Positions 43,763 to 55,200 of a stretch of DNA of 64,000 nucleotides are shown piece by piece. Each line of letters opens with the position of its first letter. The first letter of the stretch is position 1. Position numbers and translations under genes: made by a program. Source of the DNA: Nymphaea colorata (Eukaryota > Streptophyta > Magnoliopsida > Nymphaeales > Nymphaeaceae); NCBI RefSeq assembly GCF_008831285.2, contig NC_045145.1, forward strand, positions 12,958,802-13,022,801, in the 5' to 3' direction. Under the pieces are notes generated by a model that made no database searches, had not been told where the DNA came from, and saw only the letters and a list, made by a program, of their open reading frames with translations.

Positions 43763-44932
43763 ATGGGGAAGAATGAATTTCTCACGCCTAAAGCGATTGC
43801 CAATAGAATTAAGGCAAAGGGACTGCAGAAACTTCGGTGGTACTGTCAAATGTGCCAGAAGCAATGCCGGGATGAGAATGGGTTCAAGTGCCACTGTATG
43901 AGCGAGAGCCACCAGCGCCAAATGCAGGTCTTTGGGCAGAATCCTCACCGGATTATTGGTGGTTACTCTGAGGAGTTCGAGCAGGCATTCATGGAACATA
44001 TGAAGCGGAGTCACCGTTTCAGCCGGGTGGCTGCCACGGTTGTTTATAATGAATACATTTCTGATCGGCATCACATTCACATGAACTCCACACAATGGGC
44101 CACCCTGACTGAATTTGTCAAGTACCTGGGGCGTACTGGGAAATGCAAAGTGGAAGAGACCCCTAAAGGTTGGTTTATGACATATATAGATCGAGAATCA
44201 GAGGAATATTTCAAGGAGAAGCAGAAAAACAAAAGGTTGAAATCAGATGCTGTTGAAGAAGAAAAACAGGAGAAGGCCATAGCTAAACAGATAGAAAGGG
44301 CAGAGCAGTTGATGCCCAAAACCGATGACAACTCTTTGCCTGTTGAGCCCGTGAAATTAGAGCAAGCGGGCAAGGTTGTATTTTCGTTGGGTTCTTCAAA
44401 GTCAGGAGCTACTGAGCAGGCTGAAAGTTCACAGCCATCAAGCAGCATATTAGTCCCTGCTTTTGGTGATCAAGAAGATGACAAACAACCAAAAAAGGTG
44501 AAAACAGGTGGTATCTCTGCTCTGGATGAATTGATGAAAGAGCAGGAAAGCGTGAAGGAGAGGAGCAATAGGAAAGACTATTGGCTATCTGAAGGAATTG
44601 TGGTAAAGATCATGAGTAAGGCACTGGCAGAAAAGGGTTACTACAAACAAAAAGGGATTGTACAGAAGGTGATAGATAAGTATGTTGGAGAGATCAAAAT
44701 GATTGACAATGGGCACCTACTAAGAGTGGACCAGCAGGAGCTGGAAACTGTGATTCCTCAAATTGGTGGTTTGGTACGAACTGTGAATGGTGCATATCGT
44801 GGATCAAATGCAAGATTGCTTGCAATTGACACTGCAAACTACTGTGCCAAAGTTCAAATAGAGAAGGGAATCTATGATGGAAGGATTCTACAAGCAATTG
44901 ATTATGAAGATATTTGTAAAATTATGCAGTAG
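43763..44932 (+). CDS. KIN17: KIN17-like DNA/RNA-binding protein
   Basis: Intact 389-residue intronless frame. MGKNEFLTPKAIANRIKAKG is the conserved N-terminus of KIN17 family proteins. A C2H2-type zinc finger has Cys28, Cys31, His44 and His50 (WYCQMCQKQC...FKCHCMSESH). A winged-helix region follows at about 51-160 (RRSHRFSRVAATVVYNEY-like and WATLTEFVKYLGRTGKC). A Lys/Glu-rich linker with basic nuclear-signal candidates (KNKRLK, KKVK) leads to the C-terminal tandem SH3-like/KOW region at about 265-389 (DYWLSEGIVVKIMSKAL, GGLVRTVNGAYRGSNARLL). KIN17 is a nuclear protein linked to DNA replication, damage response and pre-mRNA processing. The frame could open two codons earlier at a TTG, but the family N-terminus fixes the ATG at 43763. 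The length is near other plant KIN17 proteins. Absence of introns is noted, but no poly(A) tail or TSD points to a retrocopy. Confidence 0.95.
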   Translation: MGKNEFLTPKAIANRIKAKGLQKLRWYCQMCQKQCRDENGFKCHCMSESHQRQMQVFGQNPHRIIGGYSEEFEQAFMEHMKRSHRFSRVAATVVYNEYISDRHHIHMNSTQWATLTEFVKYLGRTGKCKVEETPKGWFMTYIDRESEEYFKEKQKNKRLKSDAVEEEKQEKAIAKQIERAEQLMPKTDDNSLPVEPVKLEQAGKVVFSLGSSKSGATEQAESSQPSSSILVPAFGDQEDDKQPKKVKTGGISALDELMKEQESVKERSNRKDYWLSEGIVVKIMSKALAEKGYYKQKGIVQKVIDKYVGEIKMIDNGHLLRVDQQELETVIPQIGGLVRTVNGAYRGSNARLLAIDTANYCAKVQIEKGIYDGRILQAIDYEDICKIMQ

Positions 44933-46899
44933 TATGTTTAGATTGTATGTGATTTCATTCCTGAAGAGCACAAATTGGGTGCTCAGGTGGATGTATCATG
45001 TTCAATTTTAACCTGAGAAGGCTGGGCTGCTTCCATATTTTGCCTTCATAATGTTGGTTTTTCCTATTCTGTTTCATCTTTTTTGATATGTGGAGTATAC
45101 TGTTGCACTAGTTCGCCCTTCATGGACATTTCTATTTTGAATTTGACTGCTTCAAGCTACTGGAGGTTACAGTAACCTCGCCAATCTGTATATCATGATG
45201 ATTATGGTAATTCCATGGTGATGACTAGCATAGATAGCTAATTGTCAGTTCATGCAAATTTGTGCTGTATATATTCCATACAATTGCCCGTTCAGGGACT
45301 GCTTCTGGTTTTGATTAGGGATATGTCAATGAAAGTCAGCTAATTTCTCTCTGATGATCGTTTTTACATGTGTTCAAAAGCTGTGATGTATTGCTATACA
45401 CTTCTCGCTTACATGGTAGAGACCCGCAAGCTTGGATATAAGTTCCCTCTGCCCCATGTAACTGGGGGCTGTTTTTTGGCATCCTTCCTTGATTTTTTAT
45501 TGGTCAGCAAATTTTAGGGTTTAGTATGGAGGTAAGCAACCGGGAAACCTGTGGACGTTTATGCCGTAAACCATGTCTCAGTGGCCATTTAAATCTTCTA
45601 GATTTATCAGATTTAATTAGGATCTGACTTTCTCTTCTATCCAGAACATTGGCATTTGGATTTCATATCGCCCTGGGGTCTGTGATTCAGTGATTAATTA
45701 CACCTATAATCTTGGTGCCACGTGCTATGCATGGATATGAAATCTGAGAAGATCAAACACGTTGGAGCACTAGCCTGCAATATCCAAATACCAGATTTTT
45801 CACTTGTCTTGTTTGAGTGAAAACTGGCGTTAACCATGTTTTGCATGCAAATAAGTAGCTAGAGGATTCAGCAAAGAATATGAAGCTCAGGCTTTGAAAA
45901 TTATATTTTAGAAGTTTGAATGCAGTAGTGTGTTTTCATTTGGTAATTGTTATGCATAGAATTAATGTTTTTTGTTATTTCACCATTTATTGTTTGTTGG
46001 TTAATTATACTATATACATTTGTTCCTCTACTAGTCTATACGGCAATACTGTTTCTACTCCATTTTTTTCCCTTTTTGGAATTAAGCAAGTATGTTCAGG
46101 ACAAAGCAATCGTCGTCTCTAGTGAACCGTATTGCAAATTTACATATATTACTCAAGTGCTTGAGACTATTACATGCCCTTGATGAAAACATTGAGCAGA
46201 TTTGATGATATAAACGATACTCAAATAGTTTATCATCCATGCAAACCAGTCTGCCCATTTAGTTGTCTCATACTTTTGAAATATTCTACAGTTTTCTTTT
46301 GGATCTATGCATGCTAATCTCATTTTCGTTTCCCTATCATCCATTTAAGCTGGTGATCTGCCAGATACATCTTCCTGGTTGCTTCTTATGTCAGCTAACT
46401 CCATCTAATCTTGGTACATCCTCTATGGCAACCACCATGGATGACATGTAATTTGGGATATCCTTGGCTCTACGTCATTCACCTTGCCCCTGATGGATTA
46501 TTTTGTGAGGCTGAAAGAATGCAAGAGTTGACCACTACATTTTCTGTCAATGTCTTTCCACTGCATTACATTACACGTATGTGGGTGCACACACGCGTTT
46601 GTCTACATGTGTGCATTTTGTGCATGTGTGTATCTGCGAACTTGTAAGAACATCTTTGTCCAGTAGCCAAACTCAAACATAGATTATACATCATCCCAAG
46701 CGTCTTCTACACACGTACACGATGCATGCATTGCATGCAAGCAATGTTTCGAAGGTTGCAAATTCATGTTGCCGTTGTTGCTTTTCTTTCTCCTGTCCGG
46801 AAAGAGACTCCAGGGAGGCTTTTGTCATGAGGGTGTTTTATCTCCCCACTGCTCTTTTGTCACCGGAAGCTGGCCTTTAAATAGCGGAAAGATATTATT
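44933..46899. other. 3' flank of KIN17 and intergenic DNA
   Basis: The first about 150 bp look like the 3' UTR. No other gene recognised. Short frames at 45916-46183 and 46263-46647 are Leu/Phe-rich and lack domains. Confidence 0.55.
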
Positions 46900-47215
46900 T
46901 TGAATATTGCGCTCCCTTGCGCGCTGATGGGTGAGTTTAATGCCATGGCTAGTAGTGACGTCAAAAGAGGTCGAGGGACAAATCCTGCCTCTTGCCGATC
47001 CTTCGGATGGAGATCAGACGCCAGTCAGCCATTCACATGGGCAAGCAATACGAATGAAGATGAACAAATTTGGAGCCAGTTACCGGTGATTTTTCAATCT
47101 CTTTTGGCAGGAGAGATGCAACAACAGCTTCAATCTATTCTGAGTGTGTGATTGATCCAACCTCAGATCACTCGCCTTTAATGCATAATGTTACGTTTAG
47201 AGCCGATCTTCCAAG
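46900..47215 (+). mobile_element. LINE endonuclease remnant
   Basis: The frame reads LPCALMGEFNAMASSDVKRG, close to the L1-type endonuclease GDFN motif, then QPFTWAS and, after a frameshift, YSECVIDPTSDHSPL, matching the SDHSPL end of the endonuclease domain. The frame is broken and the flanks show no RT here. Confidence 0.7.
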
Positions 47216-50200
47216 GAAGCAGTCTATGTTTATATACTTATGGTTTTGGGTGAAATGGGGGGAGTGAAAAATCGTAGCTGGGGTCAACTGTGAAAAATAA
47301 TGTTGTAAAAGTGCATCGTAAGCCGTATCATTCCGATTTTAAGATAAGTCGTGCCATAAAAAATCATAATGTATCATAATTTTCTAAATTACAAAAAGAA
47401 AAATAAAAAATAGTAAAAATCAAGAATGATATGTTCACTAGTTGTATTTCGTTTGGTATGGCTATCACTTCATAAAAAACATGTTTTACTGATAGGCTTA
47501 TTATAGCTATGAAATTATGAGTCGTCGTTTATAAACATGCATAATCATAATTCATAACAATATAATGCTAGAAAGCACATCAAAGAACATAACATAATAT
47601 GTATCATTACCATAAATCATACGTCAGAAGGTCTTTAAGTCTATGAGATAACACATCAGAAACAAGTTTTAACTGTTATGTATGTCATCAGAAAATAGTA
47701 TATATAACAAATGAAAGCACTCTCGACTTTCGTTCATAATTTTCATCTTCTTCATCTCCACACAAATGCATGGAACTGAATAATTAATTCAACAGCTTCT
47801 TGGTTAGTACAATTATGCTCTTCATTCAGTCGATATGCTTAATGAGTCAAATGCAAGCTTATTCACTACATTCACAAACTTGATCGGTCTCCTTCAGTTG
47901 AACTTTATGAGAATATCTAGTTCGAGCTGCATGCCCGTCTCCCGATGAGCCATGAACAAAGAAAAATTTCCCCCCCTAAAACACATGGAAACAAGGCAAG
48001 AGAATGATGGCCAAACAGATATGACAACAGTGAACTATCAGGATCAAGGTAAAACAGATCAACTTCCCAAATGAAGCCCAAGCTTTAGCCAAAATTCACT
48101 TATTCCTTAGGGCGGTCTATATGTTATGGCAAAATTGGAGTTTAGAAAATTTTCATCATGTAAAATTATCAAAATATCCCTATGATAAAATGTGAGAACG
48201 TGTATTCCCATGTTAACCATATAATATAGGAAGTGTCCCTCCTGGGGGTTATTTGGTAATAGTGAGAGTACGTAACCACTGCACTTATTTGGGACAACCC
48301 TTATGTGCAACAATATCTCACGAATCTATCTTAATACACCAAAATACTCAGAACCTCTACCTTATTACTTGGTGTGACTCTGTGGTTACTTTTAATATGC
48401 TCTGGTCTGCCCAGCCTCTACTTTCTTTTTTCCTTGCCTCACACCAAATAATAATAATAATATGTTCTTGTAAACCAAGACTTATTGGTATGGCAAAAGA
48501 AAAATGCCATAATTCACTGTTTGAGATGTTGGTAAGTTGGCATGCTAGAGAGAATGGTGACTTTGTTTTAGAGAGAAAGGCTTGCAGCCAATGTGGAAAA
48601 TTGAATCGATCTCAATCGACTCATTAAAATCTAATTGGAGGAAAACTGATTTGATTTATTTCTAAATGTTTCACACAGTTTTCTTTTTCTTTAGTTTTCA
48701 AAGTTTATTTTATTTTAGGTTATTCTTAAATAGTTTTCCAGTTTTTTTTTAACATGAATATAGTACTTTTTTGCCCATTATCTACAATTCAATTGAATCG
48801 GGTGGACAATTGATGTCAATTTTTTATTTTATAGCTAGAGCTCCAAGCTTTCAATGAATATTTTATTTTTTGGCTGTTGGCATTAGCAACGGTTAATGAT
48901 AAGAACACGTTAATAGTGACTTTAATAACAATTTATTGTCCATTTAATGACGATCTTTTACAATTTGGCCATCAGCAACAGTGGCGACTTTCCTGATTTT
49001 TAGGTCACCTAATTACACTTATATAAATATTTGAAAAAATAATATGTGTTGGGAATTTTTGTTGCCTAATATTAATTCATACATTTTTATCTTTGTTTTT
49101 TTCTCAACCATTTATTATAATAGATTGAAGGACCCTCATAAGTGAGTTAAATGACTCTGAACGGTAATAATAATGTACATATATATAAAAGTAACCATTT
49201 AATTGTTTACAAGTAATAAAAACAGCTTAATGATTAACAAATCATAATGAAAAAAAAAATCAATTTGCTTGTTGGTGCACCCAAGCTGCACCTAAAATAT
49301 ATCCAAGCTTCACCCGACACAATGGGAGTGCAACAATTTTTTTTTAAAAGTCTGTGTTACTTAGAGCAGAAAATTGAAGCTATCAGGTATTTGTTCTTCG
49401 TAAATCTGCCGTCAGATGTGATCTCCATTAAAAAGTTTAAAAACGAATGTGAAAAAACGCTTTTCTGAAAATCAAATAATTGAAGGTTTTTTGTTTTGAA
49501 ATGTCTTGCCTTAATTTTTTATACGTTGAGAAAAGTAAAGAAGATGGCAGCTGCCACCTTTGGAGCATAGTAAAATGACAGCCTTTCGAGTCATGCTACC
49601 CGATTATTATTTTGGCTCACAAGGCAGAAACAACGGCGCAAACTTAATAAGAAACAAATCACATAGGGTTTAATAGTTTTTGGTATTGACTTTTCTCGAT
49701 TCATTCATATTAATTTTGTTCTTGGGATTGTTATTTAACAACTCAATATTTTTTTATCGATTTCTTTCTGGTTCATTTATATGATCTTTTGCTGAATATC
49801 TTTATTTTTTTTCTTGTTCCACATATCTTATTCTTTTTCTTCCCCATATCAAAAATATTATATTTTATCTAGAGAAGGGTAAAATGAACCACCCCAAAGC
49901 AAGTGAAGAAGAGAGAATTTAAGAAACCTATAGAACGAATGATCAATGATATGTTAAAGTGACAAAGGTTGCGGCTGGAAGAAAAAAGTACACAGGTTAA
50001 ATTCATAAAGTAGGACAATAAAAAAAAGAGAAAGGATCATGGCTCAGGGAATGGAAAGGGGAAAAAAATTACAAAATACAAAGGGAAAAATTGTCATTAC
50101 CAGCAACTCAATAGTTGCGTGCACACAAAGAGGGAAACAAAATTTGGTAATTTATTAAAAAGAAATGTCCTTTATAGTCTTTTTAGCTTTTTTTTTTTTT

Positions 50201-50771
50201 TCAATTTTGTCTTTATAAAAAGTTTTCTTTGAAAGAAGGGTATTTTAATCATTAACAAAAATGACAGAGAGCTGATATTGAAATGAAAGTAGGCATGACC
50301 ATCCTTGTGATTTTATTACTGATTGAGAAATAAGATTAGGCATTGGGTCGGGTCGGGATGTGTAACCTGATTGAGAAATTGCTGGGCCCATTGCTCGACA
50401 CAAGTGGGTACATGACCAAACTTAAGTATAAAAGAAACATAGAGCTTATCAGCCCACCAGTTGGACCTTGGGTTTTCTTTTTTCATTTTCTTCTTTTTGA
50501 TATTTTCATCTTTAGCTAGCTAGGGCCTGATTTGTTTTGATATTTGAAAAGAGAGTTTGCACATTTGTTTAGATGCGTGTGTAACTTTAAATGTTTCAAC
50601 GTATTTGTGTTTGTGATTATGTATTTGAGTTTATGATTGATCATGCTATGAGTGTATACAATATGATGTCATTAATTTGTTTATCTGAATGAGTGGTAGG
50701 ATTGATCTTACCACCAACCCATGTGAGAGCTGGAACACCCCTCTTCCCCCTTTTAATGTGTCATACTAACT
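47216..50771. other. long AT-rich intergenic region
   Basis: No gene recognised on either strand. Short frames at 48107-48313, 48253-48627 and 49247-49468 have no domain. Some A-rich and T-rich tracts. Confidence 0.55.
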
Positions 50772-51072
50772 GGTATAAAAACATAGCCCCACAAAAGTTT
50801 CGAGACATGCCGCATAATATACTCCAAACTTTTTTGAGCTATGCCCATTGGGACCATTAAATAATACCACATCCATAAATTTATCAACAGAATAAATTTA
50901 TAAACAGAAAAAAATTGAAATTTTGACACGTTACTACTTACAATGGTAATTGGAAGGACGAGGACACTTTTTTAGTTGGGAGGTTTAGGTCAGACAATTC
51001 AAAATGCATTAAATATGTCCCCATCTATGAAAAATATTATACTATGTTAGAAGGATACATGGTGTGGTACAA

Positions 51073-51390
51073 TGGTAAACACCGATGAAGCCGACGCATC
51101 ATTCGGGAAGATAACAAGCAAACCAACGCCAAAAGGTAGTGGTACTTCACGCGAGCCTATTACTGTTCAGCAGCTTCGGCTGATGGATGTCAAATACTTT
51201 GCTGGTCATGAAGCTTAGTCAATGTTCCTAAATTATGTCCTCACGTGAGGGGCATCAGTAGAACGTCTACGCTTCAGTTCGAGTATGTTTTCAATGCAAG
51301 AGATGCCTATTATTGCTGAAGAGATACTATCGATTCAGTGACGATCTCTGCGGCTGAGAATCGAATTCCCCAAACGTGCACGATAGGAAG
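51073..51390 (+). pseudogene. FBD-like segment, unit 1
   Basis: Starts MVNTDEADASFGKI and continues LRLMDVKYFAGHEA, then a stop (TAG) in place of Glu, further FLNYVLT, a second stop, VERLRFSSSMFSMQ and RLRIEFPKRAR. The pattern of a Leu-rich repeat-like strand with VDVK.FAG and VE.LRF resembles the FBD domain at the C-terminus of plant F-box/FBD/LRR proteins. At least two stops disrupt it. Confidence 0.65.
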
Positions 51391-51934
51391 TGGATGTAGG
51401 CACACCTTGCATTCCTTTTGATTCATTTTGGTTGTCATTAGAAGAGGTTTCTGCTTTTCCTGGCTAAAGCTCGGGCTTCGTTTTCCTTGAAAAGTAATGA
51501 AAAGCAAAGTAATGTAAAAGGAGACATAAATTTTATATCGACAACAAAACTTTTTATAAAATTAATAGAATCAGCAAATGAAAAACTTAGGGTCAGTACC
51601 CCATTTTTTTTCTATGTGGAACTCAACGCTCTCTAAATGGTAGGAAAACATAGTCTTAGAAAAGTTTCGAGACATGCCATATAATACACTCCCAAGAAAT
51701 CCAAAGAAGATTTCTTTTGTTGTAGTTACAGAATTCGTTCTTAATATGGGTTCGCGAAGTTGCTTCACTATCTTTCCTGGTGATTGTGTTATTCCTTTAG
51801 CTTCTTCTTCCATTTTTTTGGCCAGCTTTTCATTATTTGCCATTAGGTGTCTTTAGTATCATTTTGTCTACCAATTTGACTTTCAAAGCTAGGATACTTA
51901 CATTGTCATTTCAAAATATACAAGTCCTACGTCA

Positions 51935-52150
51935 ATGGATCAACCCGACAAGTGCAGAATCAACTCATTACCTGAATCAATTCTGCTTCACATACTCTCC
52001 TTCCTTACTTTCGAAGAAGTTGTAATGTGCAACTTCCTGTCCAAAAGATGGAGGCATCTCTTGGCCCCAATCCTAGATTTCATATCCATTCCAAACAATG
52101 CTGGACTGGCAAGCTTCAATCTGACACAAATAGCAAGAAACTTTTTTTAG
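51935..52150 (+). CDS. F-box exon, unit 1 (71 codons, open)
   Basis: Starts MDQPDKCRINSLPESILLHI, continuing LSFLTFEEVVMCNFLSKRWR, the F-box motif that binds SKP1 in SCF ubiquitin ligases. Ends IARNFF-stop. Intact as far as it goes, but there is no LRR region and no visible splice link to the FBD segment that would make a full-length F-box protein, so a functional product is doubtful. Confidence 0.7.
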   Translation: MDQPDKCRINSLPESILLHILSFLTFEEVVMCNFLSKRWRHLLAPILDFISIPNNAGLASFNLTQIARNFF

Positions 52151-52323
52151 TTGCTTTTGTTCATAAGTGACAAGTACTTGCTGACAGGTTCACATTGGTA
52201 ATTGGATGCATGAGGATACTTTTTTGGTTGGGATGCTTAGGTCAGATAATTCAAAATGCATTAAATATATCCCCACCTGTGAAAAATATTGTACTACATT
52301 AGAAGGATACACGGTGCGGTACA

Positions 52324-52620
52324 ATGGCAAACACTGATGAAACCGACACATCAATAAGAAGATATTAGGCAAACCAATGCCCACATGTAGTGGTCCTTCA
52401 CACAAGCCCGTTGCTCTTCAGCAGCTTCGGGTAGTGGATGTCAAATCCTTTGCTGGTAATAAAGCTGAGTTAATGTTCCTAAATTATGTCTTCACATGTG
52501 GGCCATCAGTAGAATGTCTACGCTTTAGTTTGAATATATATTTTCAACGCGGGATACACCTATCATTGCTGAATAGATACTATCCATTCAGAGACGATTT
52601 CCACGGGTAAGAATCGAATT
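52324..52620 (+). pseudogene. FBD-like segment, unit 2
   Basis: Starts MANTDETDTS and, after a 1-base loss and stop, resumes PVALQQLRVVDVKSFAGNKAELMFLNYV and CGPSVECLRFSLNIYF. Frame changes and a stop in the middle (LLN-stop region) indicate decay. Confidence 0.65.
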
Positions 52621-53203
52621 CCCAGAACGTGCACGATAAGAAGTTTTTGTAGGTGCACACCTTGCATTCCTTTTGATTTGTCTTGGTTTTCATTAGAAAA
52701 AGTTTCTGCTTTTCTTTGCTAAAGCCTGGGGTTCGTTTTTCTTGAAAAGTAATGTAAAACAAAGTAATGTAAAGGGAGAAATAAACTTTATCCGCAACAA
52801 AACTTCTTATAAAATTGATAGAATCAGCAAATAAAAAACTTAGATTTAATACTCCATCCTTTTTGTACGTGGAACTCAATGCTCTCCAAATGGTAGAAAA
52901 ACATAGTCCCAAAAAAGTTCCGAGATACGTCGTATAGTATACTCCCAAGAAATCCAGAGAAAAAATGTCTTTATTTTCTTCCATTATAGTTACAGAATTC
53001 ATTCTTAATATGGGCTCACGAAGTTGCTTCACTATCTCTCCTGGTGATTGTGTTATCCCTTTAGCTTCTTCTTCTGTTTTTTTTTTGTCAGCTTTCACTA
53101 CTTGTCATTAGGTGTCTTTAGCTTCATTTTGTCGAGCAGTTTGACTTCTACTGTAAGATAGGATCCTTACACTGCCATTTCAAAATATACAAGTCCTACG
53201 TCA

Positions 53204-53441
53204 ATGGACCAACCCGACGAATGCATAATCAACTCATTGCCTGAATCAATTTTGCTTCACAGACTCTCATTCCTTACATTTGAAAAGGCTCTAATATGCA
53301 GCGTCCTGTCCAAAAGATAGAGACATCTACTAGCCTCAACCATGGAGGCATCTACTGGCCCCAATCCTAGATTTCATATCCATTCCAAATATTACTGGAC
53401 CAGTAAGCTTCAATCTTGGACAAATAGCGAGGAACTTTTTT
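53204..53441 (+). pseudogene. F-box exon, unit 2 (broken)
   Basis: Starts MDQPDECIINSLPESILLHR. A TAG interrupts at the codon following SKR, where Trp is found in the other copies. A short local duplication (GGAGGCATCTACTGGCC versus AGAGACATCTACTAGCC) follows. The same region in units 1 and 3 is open. Confidence 0.7.
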
Positions 53442-53619
53442 TAGTTGCATTTGTTCATACCTAGTGACATGGACTTGTTGACAGGTTCACATTGGTAATT
53501 AAATGCATGAGGACACTTTTTTGGTTGGGAGGTTTAGGTCGGACAATTCAAAATGCATTAAATATATCCACATCTGTGAAAAATAATGAACTATATTAGA
53601 AAGATATACGGTGCGGTAC

Positions 53620-53920
53620 AATGGCAAACATTGACGAAAATGACACATCATTCAGGAAGATATCAGGCAAACCATCACCCACAGGTAGTGGTACTTCACG
53701 CGAGCATGTTGCTCTTCAGCAGCTTCACCTGGTGGATGTCAAATCCTTTGCTGGTAATGAAGCTGAGTTAATGTTTCTAAAGTGTGTCCTCACATGTGGG
53801 TCATAAGTAGAACGTCTACACTTTAGTTTGAATATATATTTTCAATGCAGGAGACACCTATCATTGCTGAAGAGATACTATCGATTCAGAGACGATTTCC
53901 ATGGCTAAGAATCAAATTCC
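53620..53920 (+). pseudogene. FBD-like segment, unit 3
   Basis: Reads MANIDENDTSFRKISGKPSP then EHVALQQLHLVDVKSFAGNEAELMFLK, with a TAA in CGS-stop-VERLHFSLNIY. The most complete copy before the stop. Confidence 0.65.
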
Positions 53921-54484
53921 CAGAACATGCACGATAGGAAGTGGTTGTAGGTGCACACCTTGCATTCCTTTTGATTCATCTTGGTTGTCATGAGAAGAGG
54001 TTTGTGCTTTTCTTGGCTAAAGCGTGGGCTTCATTTTCCTTGAAAAGTAATGTAAAACAAAGTAATGTAAAAGGCGACACAAATTTTATACCGACAACAA
54101 AATTTCTTACAAAATAGGTAGAATCAGCAAATGAAAAACTTAGAGTCAAAACTCCATCTTTTTTGTACACGTAACTCAACACTCTCCAAACGATAGAAAA
54201 AGATAGTCCCAAAAAACTGTCGAGACACGCCATATAATACGCTCCCAGTAAATCAGGAGAAGATTTCTTGCAAGAAATCAGGAGAAGATTTATACAAGAA
54301 TGTCTTTATTTTCTTCCATTACAGTTACAAAATTAATTTTTAATATGTGTTTGCAAAGTTGCTTCACTATCTTTCCTGTGATTGCGTTATCCCTCCAGCT
54401 TCTTCTTCCGTTTTTGTTTTATCTGCTTCTACTGTAAGTTAGGATCCTTACACTGTCATTTCAAAATATAAAAGTCCTATGTCA

Positions 54485-54700
54485 ATGGATCGACCCGACG
54501 AATGCATAATCAATTTATTGTCTGAATCAACTTTGCTTCACATACTCTCCTTTCTTACATTTGAAGAGGTTGTAATATGCAACGTCCTGTCCAAAAGATG
54601 GAGGTATCTACTGGCCGCAACCCTAGATTTCATATCCATTCCAAATAATGCTGGACTGGTAAGCTTCAATCTGGCACAAATAGCAAGAAACTTTTTTTAG
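54485..54700 (+). CDS. F-box exon, unit 3 (71 codons, open)
   Basis: Starts MDRPDECIINLLSESTLLHI and continues LSFLTFEEVVICNVLSKRWR, ending IARNFF-stop. An in-frame ATG two codons earlier (54479) also exists, but 54485 matches the other units. Same caveats as unit 1. Confidence 0.7.
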   Translation: MDRPDECIINLLSESTLLHILSFLTFEEVVICNVLSKRWRYLLAATLDFISIPNNAGLVSFNLAQIARNFF

Positions 54701-54879
54701 TTGCTTTTGTTCATACCTAGTGACATGGACTTGTTGAAAGGTTCACATTGGTAATTGGATGCATGAGGACACTTTTTTGGTTGGGAGTTTTAAGTCAGAA
54801 AATTCAAAATGCATTAAATATATCAACTTATGTGAAAAATAATGTAATATGTTAGAAGGATACATGGTGCGGTATAATG

Positions 54880-55200
54880 GCAAATACTGACGAAGCTGAC
54901 ACATCATTCAGGAAGATATCAAGCAAACCAACACCCATAGGTAGTGGTACTTCACGCGAGCCTGTTGCTCTTCAACAGCTTCGGGTGGTGGATGTCAAAT
55001 CCATTGCTGGTAATGAAGCTCAGTTAATATTCCTAAATTTTGTCCTCACGTGTTGATCATCAGTAGAATGTTTACAGTTCAATTTGAGTATATTTTCAAC
55101 GCATGAGACACTTATCATTGCTGAAGAGATACTATCGATTTAAAGACGATTTCCACGACGGAGAATCAAATTTCCCGAATGTGCACGATAGGAAGTGGTT
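54880..55200 (+). pseudogene. FBD-like segment, unit 4 (last, truncated unit)
   Basis: Reads MANTDEADTSFRKISSKPTP then EPVALQQLRVVDVKSIAGNEAQ and LNFVLTC-stop. Further stops follow. The unit is cut at about 55325, before its F-box exon would begin. Confidence 0.65.
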
